Positions 21,240-32,560 of a stretch of DNA of 64,000 nt are shown piece after piece. Position 1 is the first letter of the stretch; each line of letters opens with the position of its first letter. The notes beneath the pieces are model-generated. The model had not been told where the DNA came from and searched no databases. It saw only the letters and a list, made by a program, of their open reading frames with translations. The position numbers and the translations under genes are program-made. Origin of the DNA: Dendrobium chrysotoxum (taxonomy: Eukaryota; Streptophyta; Magnoliopsida; Asparagales; Orchidaceae); contig CM034315.1 of the NCBI GenBank assembly GCA_019925795.1, positions 28,749,867-28,813,866 of the forward strand, read 5' to 3'.

Positions 21240-21650
21240 TCAATTCAATCGTACTGTACGAACCCATTTCATACAAGATGAAATTAATTTCATCCGGAAT
21301 GAATCAAATTTCATCCGAGACGAACGAAAGTAGTAAAAATGAAATAGTTTTTCATAAACTGCTCGTCCTGAGGCATCCTTTCATACCGGCTTTTTGACTT
21401 CCCGATCATATAGACGATGACGTGTTCATCCGGGACGATCAGAATATTAAAGGATCATTCAGCGACGGTTAAGTTCGCCCTTATCCAAATTGACAGATGG
21501 ATCGTATAAACGAAAACATATTCGTCCAGGATGATCAACACTAATAACTGACACTAACTGTGAATCCTCCCCATTCGTACAGACAAAAACTCCTACAATC
21601 ATACAGTATGATGAAGTCATCATACAGTATGAATAAATAAAGAAAAATAA
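21240..21650. repeat. Palindrome cluster upstream of ORF3, element B
   Basis: Degenerate palindromes of both types occur: TCGTACTGTACGA (21246), TTCATCCGGAATGAA (near 21287), CATCCGGGACGATC (21427), TTCGTCCAGGATGATC (21521) and ATCATACAGTATGAT (21597). The set is more eroded than in element A but lies in the same place. Confidence 0.8.
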
Positions 21651-21831
21651 GTTTCATCACTCCAACTCTACAGGTTTCCAGCAACCAATTAAAGACCAAC
21701 ACAAACTAAGACATGTTAAATTTTTTATTTTTAAAATTTTTAAAGAAAAATACACAAGAAAACCACAAAAACACAATAGACTAGAAACAAACTAATGAAC
21801 ACTAACAAAACAAAATTTACAAAATTTTCAA

Positions 21832-23322
21832 TCAAGAATTAAGATCAATTACATCTAGCCTTGGCCTTAAAATGCTAAAAGTGTCAGAAGCTAAGGGTTT
21901 TGTGAAAATATCTACAAGTTGATCTTTAGTAGCGACATGATGTAGTTCAATTTCCCCTTTCGCTAAATGATCTCGTATGAAATGATGCCTTATATCAATA
22001 TGCTTTGTTCTCAAATGTTGAATAGGTTTTTTTGAAATGCAAACAGCACTAGTGTTATCATAAAAGATTGGAATGGTACCAATAGAAAATCCTAAGTCAA
22101 CCATTTGCTGTTTCAACCAAAGCACATGTGCAACATAACTCCCTAAGGCAATATATTCTACTTCAGCTGTAGAAAGTGCTACTAAAATTTATTTCCTACT
22201 AGACCAAGATACTAATAAATTTCTAATGAATTGACAAGTCCCAGAGGTACTCTTCTGATCAACCATACAGCATGCAAAATTAGAATCTAAGTATCCAATA
22301 ATTTTGAAAGAAGAACTGTTCTTAGGATACCAAATTCCTAAATTTTGAGTTCCTAAAAGATATCTTAAAATTCTTTTCACTACTGTCAAATGTGATTCCT
22401 TTGGATCAGCTTGAAATGTAGCACATAAGCAAACACTAAACATGATGTCAGATCTGCTAGCAGTCAAGTAAAGTAAAGATTTAATTATTTCTCTAAACTT
22501 CTTTTGATCAATAGATTTTTCCTTAGGATTCTTATCTAATAGTACTGAGGAACTCATGGGTGTAGTTATTGGTTTAGCATTATTCATTTCATACTTCTTG
22601 AGGATGTCATTAACATACTTAGATTGACAAAGAAAAGTTCCTTCCTCATTTTGCTTTATGCTAAAACCAAGAAAATAACTCATGTTACCCATTAAACTCA
22701 TCTCAAATTCACTAATCATTGTTTTTGAAAATTTATCACATAAACTTTTATCAGTTGATCCAAAAATAATGTCATCAACATATATTTGAACAATGAGTAT
22801 TTCATTTCCAACTCTTTTCAAAAATAGAGTGGTGTCAACACTTCTTTTAACAAATGATCCTTTTAATAGGAAAGTGCTTAACCTCTTATACCATGCTCGA
22901 GGTGCCTATTTTAGTCCATATAATGCATTTCTCAATTTAAAAACATGATTTGGGAATTTTGAATTTTCAAAACCTGGAGGTTGCTCAACATAAACATCCT
23001 CTTCTATCACCCCATTTAGAAAGGCACTTTTAACATCCATTTGGGACAATTTGAAATCTTTAAAACAAGCGAAGGCTAACAACACTCTAATTGCTTCAAG
23101 TCTTACTATAGGGGCAAATGTTTGCTCAATGTCAATCCGTTCTATTTGATTATACCCCTTAGCTACTAGTCTAGCCTTATTTCTTATAATAACTCCTGAA
23201 TTATTCATTTTATTTTTAAACATCCACTTAGTTCAACCTACACTTTGATCCTTTGGCCTTTCAATTAACTTCCAAACATCATTTCTTTTAAATTGATTTA
23301 ATTCTTCTTGCATGGCCAAAAT
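21832..23322 (-). pseudogene. Reverse transcriptase and RNase H of element B (Copia/Sirevirus)
   Basis: In one minus strand frame it reads TKWMFKNK, KARLVAKGYNQ, FAPIVRLEAIRVLLA, QMDVKSAFLNG, PPGFEN and ALYGLK. The catalytic YVDD is at 22771-22782. RNase H follows with GYLDSNFA, LSTAEVEYIALGS and DNTSAVCISK, ending DIFTKPLA. In-frame stops include the TAA after ALYGLK (Gln expected), TAA after SSRK (the same codon as in element A) and a TGA before TKWMF. Catalytic residues of RT are kept. The order protease-integrase-RT-RNase H identifies Copia. Confidence 0.95.
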
Positions 23323-24280
23323 TCAAAATTTATCCATAAGTGCTTGATCAATATTGGTGGGTTCAATCATTAAAATAAATATTGAATGATTTACCTCTTT
23401 CCTCAAACCATGCCTAGTCCTAACTCCTTCACTTGGGTCTCCTAAAATCAACTCTTTAGGATGACTCTTTGGATAATTTAATTCTGTAGGCAAACTTTTC
23501 TTTTCTTGAATTTCAACCCTTTCTTCCACTTTTACATTTTTAAGTCCTTGAGTTATTTCTACAACATCATCTTCCTCTAACCTAGACCCTCCACTATTAT
23601 CATATTCATTATAAACAACATGAGTGGTCTCCACAACTACCAATGTCCATCTATTAAAAACTCTATAGGATTTTCCAACACTTGAATATCCTAGAAAAAT
23701 TCCTTCATCAGATTTAGGATCAAATTTTCCTAAGAGAGTTTTTCCATTATTGTGTATGAACACCTTACATCCAAAAATATGTAGGTGTGAGAGGTTGGGA
23801 ATCCTACCTTTAAGAAGTTCATGGGGTGTCTTGTTTAATTTTGATCTAATGTTCATCCTATTCAACGCATAACATGCGGTGCTAACTACTTCAGCCCAAA
23901 AGTATCTTGGAAGTGAATATTCTGTCAATATGGCTCTAGCAGTTTCAACCAATGTCATGTTCTTTCTCTCAACTGCTCCATTCTGTTGAGATGTCCTAGA
24001 AGCTGAGAAGTTATGATCTATCCCATAAGATTTGCAAAAATCATCAAACAACTCATTTTCAAATTCTCCCCATGATCACTTTGGATTGTTATAATTTCTA
24101 GACCTAGTTTTCTCTGAATCTAAGTGGCAAAATCTCTAAACTCCTCAAATGATTCACTTTTATGATACAAAAATCTAATCCATGTGAATCTTGAATAATC
24201 ATCCACAATTATATACCCAAATCTCTTTCCTCCTTGACTTAAGGTACTAACAGGTCCAAATAGATCCATGTGTAGGATTT
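23323..24280 (-). pseudogene. Integrase of element B with a frameshift in the catalytic core
   Basis: The minus strand encodes LHMDLFGPV, VDDYSRFTW, IQSDHGE, then SRTSQQNGAVERKN, the third catalytic position. PHELLKGR.PNLSHLHIFGCKV and IFLGYSS.GKSYRVFN follow. One base appears lost in a G-run near 24065-24070, between the second Asp (SDHG) and the catalytic Glu (AVERKN). The C-terminal part runs into the linker before RT. The zinc-binding H2C2 and pre-integrase region precede it. Confidence 0.92.
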
Positions 24281-24900
24281 ATAAGGGCTTGCTAGTTCTA
24301 ACCTCCTTGATTGAACTAAAAGAGGATCTGACTTGTTTTCCTAATTGACATGCATCACACAAGTGGTCTTTTGTAAAGTCAAGTTTGGATACTCCTCGGA
24401 TTAACTCTTTTTGGGTGATTTTCCTAAGATTTCTCATACTAGAGGGACAAAGCCTTCTATACCATAACCAAGATTCATCTGACACAGTTTTCAAACACAA
24501 AGTAGTAGAAGGTTTTACAGCATTCAAATCTAGCATGTAAATATTATTTATTCTATCACCATTTAATACAATAAGTCCATTCTGACTAATAACACAACTA
24601 GTAGGCAAGAATTTTATATGGTAATCTTTGTCACACAATTGAATTATGCTTAACAGATTGTGTTTTAAACCTTCAACTAACAGAACATTTTCAATCATAA
24701 AGTTTTTTGAGTTTCTAATAATAATTGTACCTACCACTCGCTTGGTAATATTATCTCCAAGTGTAACCTTGCCTCCATTCCTGGCTTCCAGCATTACAAA
24801 TTGTTTTGCATCTCCAGTCATATGTTTAGAGCAGCCGCTGTCCAGGTACCAAATGCTCTCATGAGGTCTTATGTGAGAGCAATCCTATAAAATGATCAAA
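24279..24900 (-). pseudogene. Aspartic protease and pre-integrase region of element B
   Basis: The minus strand reads IWYLDSGCSKHMTGDAKQF. The protease motif DSGCS lies near 24825-24840. HNLLSIIQLCDKDY and the pre-integrase motif CDACQLGKQ (near 24340) follow. Protease and integrase belong to one polyprotein; a frameshift separates this frame from the upstream Gag frame. The stretch to 25160 holds the last Gag zinc knuckle. Confidence 0.92.
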
Positions 24901-25019
24901 CGTTAGTCTTAGGAACCCAAATAAGTTTGGGTTCTCCTCTTGATAATTTTAAACCAGATGCATGTGTGATATGCTATGTTTTATGCACCTTAGGTCTCCA
25001 CACTAAATGTGTTATATAT

Positions 25020-26651
25020 CTAAGTGTACAAGTGTAGGAAATGTGTCTTAACACTCCACATGCAAAACACTTCACTCCAGGAAAAGGATTTCTTAGTCTA
25101 TATGAGTTATAATTTTTCTTCCTAGGTGATGAACTCACTTTCTTTTGTTTAGACTTATAGTATTATTCAAGTATGGGTATTGGTCTATTTTCTTCAATAG
25201 CTTTCATCATAATTTCAAGATATGAGTTTCTATTTTTCAAAATTGAAATCTCCATGCCCATATCTATCTCTCTATATTTTGATTCCTCCAAAGAAGTTTT
25301 AAAATCATTTTCAAGTTCAGTGTGAGATAATTTTAAAAGATTATACTGTTTGTTTAAATCATCAAACTCATCCAACAAGGTCATGTGGTTGCTATCAATT
25401 AATGCATGATCTTTCCTAAGGGTCTCATATTCTTTCTGCAGCTTTAAATAATCCAAATTCAACTTAGCATGCAATTTTTTCAGTTTCCTATATGCTGAAT
25501 GTATGCGTTCAAAAACTTCAAATAATTCATCATAACTTAAGTCACATACCTCTTCTTGATCTGATTGATCAAGATTTTCAGCCATCAAGCACAAATTTGT
25601 GACTTCCTCTTCTGGTGCAGTTTCTGAGAAATCTGAAGCTGAGTCCGCCCAAAATGCTCGTTGAAGTCTCTTTTTACCCCTTCTTTTCTTTGGTTTCTCC
25701 TCGGCCTTCTCCTTGTTAGGATTTTCCTTGAGATTGGGGCAATCAATCTTTATATGACCTAGCTTCCTACATTCATAGCAAATAACATCGTTAGAAGCCT
25801 TTGCATTTCTATGGAACTTACCCTTGTTCCATTGTTGGTGTCTTCTCTGCTTCCTCTTTAGGAAACTCCTAAATTATCTTGTCATCAAGGTTATGTCCTC
25901 TTCATCCTCAAGTAGTGACTGATCACTATCTGAATCATCCACCTTCAAAGCTATGTTCTTCTCCTTCCGCTTGTCTTCTGCATCAATCTGTCTTTGAGTC
26001 ATAAATTGCTCGTAAGCAATTAGTGATCCAAGAAGATTATCAATAGAATAGACATTTAAATCTTTTGATTTAGTTATAGCAGTTATCTTTGCATCATAAG
26101 CAGTAGGTAAGCAATGAAGTATCTTATTAACTTTTTTCTGCATTCGTTGATTCCCTACCTAAGGCATGCAATGAAGTGGCTATATGTGTAAAGCGTGTAT
26201 ACATGTTTGAGATTGATTCATTAGGTTTCAAGCAAAATAGTTCATAGTCGTGCAAAAGAATATTCAATCTAGTTTGTTTCACTTCATTTGTACCTTCATA
26301 AGTAATGCAAAGCCTATAACAAATTTATTTTCCTGATTTACAAGTAGAAACACGCATGTAGTCTTCTAATTTCAAAGCACAAAAGAAACTATTCAAACAC
26401 TTAGCATTCAATTGAGCTAACTCATGTTCTTCTATAGTCCATTAAGCAAAAGGTGTTTGAACTCTAATTCCTTCTACAATTCTAGTGGGTTTAGTATAAC
26501 CTTCCTGTACAAACATCTACATGCGATAGTCAAGAGATTGCAGAAAAGTAGACATGCAAGTTTTCCAAAAATCAAATGGGATATTGTCAAGCAAAGGTGG
26601 TCTAGTGATCGAGTAACCTTCTAAAGTGTTTCGATTTCTAAAATTAGCCAT
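25020..26651 (-). pseudogene. Gag of element B (Sirevirus, with coiled coil and two zinc knuckles)
   Basis: It starts at the ATG at 26649-26651 (MANFRNRNTLEGYSITRPP). The N-terminal Gag core (UBN2-like) carries a few stops and a +1 frameshift in an A-run near 26125. The middle domain reads VNKILHCLPTAYDAKITAI. The first zinc knuckle is CYECRKLGHIKIDC (near 25740-25790). A long charged coiled coil (25163-25594, with heptad leucines) follows. The second knuckle is CFACGVLRHISYTC (near 25035-25075). A coiled coil in Gag is typical of Sireviruses. The protein packages RNA in the virus-like particle. Confidence 0.93.
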
Positions 26652-26694
26652 GATCGAATTTCAAAAAATAGTTTAAACAGTAATTTTTAAATAG

Positions 26695-26706
26695 GCTCTG
26701 ATACCA
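26695..26706 (-). other. Primer-binding site of element B (initiator Met tRNA type)
   Basis: The minus strand TGGTATCAGAGC starts two bases inside the LTR end and is identical to element A's site. Confidence 0.95.
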
Positions 26707-27076
26707 CTTGAAAGTGTGAATAGGTTGTTAGACCTATTGCTTACGTCTCTAGGCTAACCAAGAGGGGGGGTGAATTGGTCCTTTAAAAAATTTCTCTTAT
26801 AATTTTGGAAACTTTTAATAAAAAATTTATGCAAATCGTACAGTACGATTTACCTTCGTATAGTACAAATAGAGTGATTTTTAATACTTTCTTAAATCTT
26901 AGAAATTCAACCACAGAAAAATAAAATGCATAAACGTAACAGTGTGGAAAAGTAAAAAGTCAGAACAGAAAATACCAGAATTTATAATACCAGAATTTAT
27001 AGTGGTTCGGTCAAACACGACCTACATCCACTCCCTAGAGACTCCTTCTCTAGGTATTGTATTAAACTCAAGTGAC

Positions 27077-27308
27077 TCTCCTTTTGCCCCCACAGCAAGG
27101 CGGAGAAGCATTTACAAACTCTCTTCCATCAACCCAGTGCGGCAGAGAATCATCATCCTTTATCACTCTTCAAGTGGCGGCAGAGAACCGATCATCCTTT
27201 TTCATCCTCCTGGTGATGACAGAGAACCAAGCATCCTTTTTCACCCTCCTAGTGATGGCAGAGAACCAAGCATCTTTTTTCACCCTCCTGGCGATGGCAG
27301 ACAACCAG
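27077..27308 (-). other. Leader hairpin array, 5' LTR of element B
   Basis: Stems on the minus strand are TCGCC/GGTGA (one wobble), TCACT/GGTGA (one wobble), TCACC/GATGA (one mismatch), CACT/AGTG and, in the last unit, TTGCT/GGCAA (one wobble). That last unit matches the TTGCT/AGCAA of element A. Loops are AGGAG in the first three units and GTGGG in the last. TTCTCTGCC and AAAAGGA flank each. Confidence 0.7.
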
Positions 27309-27594
27309 ACCTTCTTCAAAGATCTTCTCTCAAGAGTCTTCAAGAAGATAGGGAAGTGACTTGAAGTACAAACAATGAAATCCTCACTTTTGGATAACCT
27401 TGTGAATCCCCTCACAATTTTCACTACAAGGATCTCACACAACTCACACCCAAACACTCCCCCTTATCACTCTCCCTTCCACTCTCAAGAAGAAATTCAT
27501 AAAGCATCATGCAGCAAGTCAGTTTAAAGATCCTTAAGTAATAAGGATAAGAAAAACTATCCAAAAATTGAAATTTTCAAGTTTCACGCATCCC

Positions 27595-28145
27595 GATCGT
27601 CCCGTACAATTGATCTTCATACTGTACAAATAATTCAAATAATTGAACGATTTGTCTCGTATGATCCCATACGAATCTAAAATAGAGCCGTTCGTACCAC
27701 AAAACCTTCTATATGAATTATATTTCGTACTGTATGAATAGTTTAAAAATGAATGATTCGTCCCGTACAAACCAAAAATAGAGTTGTTCATACCACAAAA
27801 CCTTCTGTACGAATCATATTTCATACTATACGAATTATTCAAAAAATGAACTATTCATCCCGTACGAACCAGTACGAACCAAAAATAGAGCCGCTCGTAC
27901 CACAAAATCTTCTGTACGAATTATATTTCGTACTGTACAAATAGTTCAAAAAATGATTGATTCATTCTGTACGAACCAGAACGAACTAAAAATAGAGCCG
28001 TTCATACCACAAAATCTTCTGTACGAACCATATTTTATACTGTAAGAATTGTACTTAGAAAAATTTTCAAGACAGATAGGTTCGTTATGGAGGACATATA
28101 ATACAGATTGTCCTATACGATACCACATCGTACTGTACGATCAGT
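27595..28145. repeat. U3 palindromic tandem array, 5' LTR of element B
   Basis: The same approximately 105-base units as at 17805-18370, with many single-base differences inside the palindromes. ATCGTACTGTACGATC is intact near 28128. Confidence 0.88.
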
Positions 28146-28450
28146 TTTAAAAATTAACTTTTAACTCTCCCATTATGTGTGTGTGCATAGTTATCCAACT
28201 TACAATCACACTCTCTCAGACTCAAGAAAAATAAGAAATACATACTTCATTTTCAGTAAACATTAACAAATGAATTTGAAGTCTTTAGCAATCTGGAGTG
28301 TGAATATCCTGAAAAATATGTTAGTACATACAAAAAGAAACTCTAATATATGTTAGGAGAAGAATCAGACAAATAATAAGCTTTTGTAATCATCAAAAAC
28401 AACTTGTATCAGAATTTTCTTGAATGAACAGATTTACACAAATCATAACA

Positions 28451-28455
28451 GTTGG
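28451..28455. repeat. Right target-site duplication of element B (GTTGG)
   Basis: Identical to 16922-16926. After it the LTR of C resumes with ATGGCAGGAGAAAAGGC. Confidence 0.95.
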
Positions 28456-28669
28456 ATGGCAGGAGAAAAGGCTAGAGTAAGGGGGAACTCCTATTGGAGG
28501 GTTTGAGCTCATGGGGGGGACCATTTCCTCATTTGGCTAAACTAGAGATTGGGCCTGATTTAGGAGGCTTAGAGAGAGCTTTTAGCCCTTAACAACATCC
28601 CTACATTCTCTTAGATCAGAGGCTAAGGGGTTAGAATGGAATTTGTCATTTTGGAGAGGTTTAGACCCT

Positions 28670-29770
28670 TGAGTTGACTATGTTGACTAGTCAATGGGTC
28701 AAGGGGAGCTGAGGTAGCAAGGAAAATGTTTTGAACTACTGGAGTGATTAAAAAAAAGACATAGATTAGGTAGGGTTTGAGATATGATGAGCTAAGAGGT
28801 AGTTTCTCCATGCTTTAAAGCCATATAGACCCTTTTTTGACTGTTTGACTGGTCAAACAGTCAACTTAGGTCTAGGTTGACATGGGGTAGAGCTTGAATG
28901 CTATTTGAAAAGACTTGAAAGAGGTTTTGAGACTTGTTAGTTAGAGTTTGAACACATGGAAGGGAGTTTTAATAAGTCATTGCAAGTTGACTTGGTGAAA
29001 TGTATGTGATTTGACTTGAGATGAGTTTAAAATAATTCAAAGCATTGAATGATGTAGGTTTGAGGATTTGAAAATTTTCAAATGGGTATTATAAGGAATT
29101 TGACCTAAATGGGTCTCATTTGACTGAACTTGAGTTAAGTTGACCAATTCAACTTTTGACTGGGTCAAGGGTCCAGTCAAGTCCAAATCATTAAGGGAGG
29201 TGTTTAAACAAAATTTGATGGGATTTGGATAGATATGGGGTTTGACTGGATGTTGCAAATGCTTAAGGGTTGGATTGGTGAACCTGGGTTAACTTGGTCA
29301 ACTAGGTTGACCCAGGGCCAGGGTTTGGACTAGACAAGTCTGATTTGATATCTGGAGTCTAATGGAAGTGATTTTAGGGTCTGGAATGGTTTCATAGATA
29401 GTGTGACCTATGTAGGCCCTTATTGAGCCTAATGGGTCAACTAGGTTTACTTGGTCAGCTAGGTTGACTCAGGGTCAGAGATTGGGTTCAATCAGTTCAA
29501 AATAAAATTTTGAATCTACTGGTTGTGGTCTCAAGGTCTAGAGAGATCATTTGGTTAAAATGACCTGTTTGGACCCTTAATGGGCCTTTAGGTCAACCTA
29601 GGTTGACTTGGTCAACCAGGTGGGTCCAGGGTCTGGGAATTGGCTCAACAGATTTGGTTTGATATTTAAAACTTGTTGAAAGTGGTTGAATTTGATTTGG
29701 AGCTTATTTGGTTCAAAATGACCATTTACACCCATAGGGGTGTTTTGGTCATTTTGAACCCTGGTCAACT
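28670..29770. repeat. Array of GGTCAAC/GTTGACC (W-box-like) motifs in the 3' LTR of C
   Basis: TTGAC cores occur many times on both strands. Between about 29280 and 29640 they form three units of roughly 150 bases, each carrying inverted pairs such as GGTCAACTAGGTTGACC followed by CAGGG. The same array is in the other LTR (47850-48900). TTGAC is the core of the WRKY-factor W-box, so an enhancer is possible. In LTR orientation this is the first 0.9-2 kb, i.e. U3. Confidence 0.6.
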
Positions 29771-30369
29771 ATGGGTCAGAGTGAGTCCAACAAAATACAG
29801 TTTATTGCTCAATGGGTCATAATCAAGGGTCTGGAAGTGATTTGAAGCTTTGGAGAAAGCTCCAGGGTCAAAATCCACGGTGTGGCAGGTCCAGTGGCAT
29901 AGGCTGTAAATATTTGAAGGTTTTACAGCCTTTGGATTCTAATCCAGATTCTGGGGTTAAAAATCTCAAAATGAGCTTAAATTTGGATGGTTTCCTCTAG
30001 AGATATGTCACATCAGTATACAACTGATAGACCCTAAATTAGAGGTCATTTAATAGGGTTTTGAAGTGCTCAAAATTTCACTGAAAAAGGCTTTTAGGAA
30101 TTAAACCTTTAGCCTCGGGTTTGAGCTTGGATTTTTAGGTTTTTTGAGCTGGATTCTAAGTTCATGTGATTGGATTAGAATTATCCATATCATTTATGAT
30201 CACTTTGAATGACCATGAGTGATAAGATAAGATTGAAGTTTGATTAATGTTTAGATCAAATATTCAAATCTAAATTATGTTGAAGATTGAATTGCCTAGG
30301 GGTCTAGACAGGTTTGCAGCTTGAATGGACTTGAAGTCTGGGCTGATTTTAAATTTAAATTGGCCAGAA

Positions 30370-30640
30370 GCCTAGACCCTCGAAGAGTTCTAGAATCTAA
30401 GAAACCCTAGGGATTGGGGTCTTCTACAATCCTAAGGCCTAAGAAGGTGCTAGGATTTGGAGTCTAAAAGAAACCTAGGGTATGGGAAGGTCCTAGGGTC
30501 TAGAGACTAGAAGGATCCTAAGGTTTGTGATCTAGAAGAGTCCTAGGACCTAAGTAAATCCTAGGGTTTAGAGTCTAAGAGGATCTTAGAATCTAGAATT
30601 CTTAAGATCTGGATTATCCTAGAGTCTGTGTTGGATCCTA
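30370..30640. repeat. Degenerate CCTAGGGTCTAGA repeats at the start of C's 3' LTR
   Basis: About eight degenerate units of some 30 bases built on ATCCTAGGGTYTAGAGTCTA. They are also present at 49540-49795. In LTR orientation this is the first 300 bases of U3. No coding frame. Confidence 0.6.
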
Positions 30641-30668
30641 ATGACCTTATACAAAAGTGAGGTCAACA

Positions 30669-30690
30669 AATCGACCCCCAATATGTGTAA
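30669..30690 (-). other. Polypurine tract of element C
   Basis: The minus strand reads CATATTGGGGGTCGATT directly before the LTR start TGTTGACC. It is the only purine-rich run at the LTR edge and fits plus-strand priming. Confidence 0.65.
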
Positions 30691-30806
30691 CATAATAAAG
30701 TTTAGTTGCACATATTGGCATTGACTAAATTAAAAAGGTTGAGTCTGGAGTTTTGATCCTAGGAGAAGGAAAATCAGGCCCTGAAAGATTGAGTTTAAAC
30801 TTGAAA

Positions 30807-31980
30807 CTGGGATAGTGCCAATGGGGCATTCTCTACCGCTAGTGGTTCTAATCCTAAGGGAGGGTAGAACCTATCCTATGGAAAAGAAAAGGTAGAAGGT
30901 AGAACTAGGATGGTGCCACAATGGATGTTATCCACCACTAGTTGTGATTATGTGGTGGGATTGAAATAGGCCCAATATGGAGGATCGAATGATCTTATGA
31001 TGTCGTCGACATATGCCCATTATAGCAGATCGGGTTGAATGGTCTTGTGGTCGGGTCGAGATATGCCCAACACAGAGGACCGGGCTGAATGGCCTTGTGG
31101 TGGGGTCGAGATATACCCAACACAGAGGGTCGAATGATTATATGATGGGGTCGACATATGCCGATTATAGCGGATTGGGTTGAATGGTCTTGTGGTGGGG
31201 TCGAGATATGCCCAACATAGAGGACCGGGTTGAATGACCTTGTGGTGGGGTCGAGATTTGCCCAACACAGAGGGTTGAATGATCATATGATGGGGTCGAA
31301 ATATACCCATCATAGAGGATCAGGTTGAATAGTCTTATGGTGGGGTCGAGATGTGCCCAACACAGAGGATCGAATGATCATATGATGGGGTCGACATATG
31401 CCCATCATATCAGATTAGGTTGAATGGTCTTGTGGTGGGGTCGAGATATGCCCAACATAGAGGATTGGGTTGAATGACCTTGTGGTGGGGTCGAGATATG
31501 CCCAACACAGAGGGTCAAATGATCATATGATGGGGTTGAAATATGCCCATCATAGCGGATCGGGTTGAATGGTCTTGTGGTGGGGTCGAAATATGCCCAA
31601 CACAGAGGACCGGGCTGAATGACCTTATGGTGGGGTTGAGATATGCCCAACACAGAGGGTCGAATGATCATATGATGCGGTGAAAATATGCCCATCATAG
31701 TAGATTGGGTTGAATGGTCTTGTGGTGGGGTCGAAATATGCCCAACATAGAGGACCGGGCTGAATGACCTTGTGGTGGGGTTGAGATATACCCAACACAG
31801 AGGACCGGGTTGAATGACCTAGTGGTGGGGTTGAGATATGCCCAACACAGAGGGTCGAATGATCATATGATGGGGTCGAAATATTCCCATCATAGTGGAT
31901 CGAAATTAGGATGATGCTAGGATGGTGCCACGATGGGCGTGCTCCACCACTAGCAAGTCTAATCCTAAGGAAGGGAAGAA
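30807..31980 (-). repeat. Minisatellite in the 3' untranslated region of C, with flanking repeats
   Basis: About 19-20 copies of a unit of 46-50 bases, of the type CGGGTTGAATGGTCTTGTGG then GGGGTCGAGATATGCCCA then ACACAGAGGAC, run from about 30955 to 31905. Two subtypes alternate (CTTGTGG versus CATATGATGG), which gives a higher-order period. A second motif (GGATGGTGCCACAATGG..CCACCACTAG) lies on both sides, near 30807, 30905 and 31913. Unit length is mostly not a multiple of three and no start is conserved, so the open frames inside are not genes. Confidence 0.85.
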
Positions 31981-32126
31981 TCCCAACCTTAAGGAAAATA
32001 GAATGGAAGTCGATTGATCGATTTTTTTTTTGAACTATTCAAACATTAATTTGATAATAGAAATATGATTGAATAGAATTGACTCAAAACATCAAAATAT
32101 TTTATTGATTGAAAGTTCATGCTACA

Positions 32127-32560
32127 TCAACCATAGTATTTCTTAAGGAAACGCCCATTAACAGGTAACATTGGGCGATAGTATAATGCTGTAGAGGAAA
32201 AAAGGATAAGGCATGTTTCTTGATATAAGGCACGTTTATTGATGTAAGGATAACCCCAAACCCTAAACAATATAGCCACATCTAATCGAATGAGCGATAG
32301 TATAATGCATTGTTGACTAGTGCGTAGGATAAGGCACGTTTCTTGATCTGATTGGCAAGGGACTTGTCCTGAGGAAGTCTGCCTTCTTGGAGGTAATCGA
32401 TTAATGGTTATCTCCAATCACCTGCTTCCTTGATTGTTGTAGAGGCAGAAAGGACATGGAGAGTTCTTGTTGATGTGCTCCAAATCTATGGGAGATAGGA
32501 CCCGACGACCCTAAATCTCTATAGGAATGGAGTCTTCTTTTGGGTATAAAAATTCCTTTA
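32127..32560 (-). pseudogene. Integrase start remnant of element C
   Basis: After RNase H the minus strand reads NSAADALAKLVKEF, then GDWR (stop) PLIDYLQEG.LPQDKS and ALYYR, the usual linker into a Gypsy integrase. Nothing further of the integrase (no H2C2, no DDE core) is found before the minisatellite. A piece of about 50 bases is duplicated (32174-32225 and 32291-32345). C is therefore non-autonomous. Confidence 0.7.

Larger units (their letters stand above)
26709..28450 (-). repeat. 5' LTR of Sirevirus element B
   Basis: 1742 bases, partner of 16927-18682. It holds the leader hairpin array (27077-27308), the AGTGG/CCACT hairpin (27001-27032) and the U3 palindromic tandem units (about 27595-28145). 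A 16-base duplication (TACCAGAATTTATAA) near 26978-27000 is private to this copy. The right TSD GTTGG follows. Element B in total spans 16927-28450, about 11.5 kb. Confidence 0.95.
11212..30668 (-). mobile_element. 3' LTR of giant Tat/Ogre-like element C, interrupted by element B
   Basis: The two parts, 11212-16926 and 28456-30668 (about 7.93 kb together), align in order with 41174-49824. On the minus strand it starts TGTTGACCTC and ends CAATCAAAACA. Divergence from the other LTR is about 5-6% in the first 300 bases by eye, mostly transitions. Compared with the 5' LTR it lacks about 646 bases (equivalent to 43548-44193) and has shorter TA tracts. I see no functional gene in it. Element B is at 16927-28450. 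Confidence 0.92.

Noticed and set aside
31020..31698. Two 97-codon minus strand frames
   Set aside because: They are translations of the minisatellite; unit length varies between 46 and 50 bases and no start is conserved.
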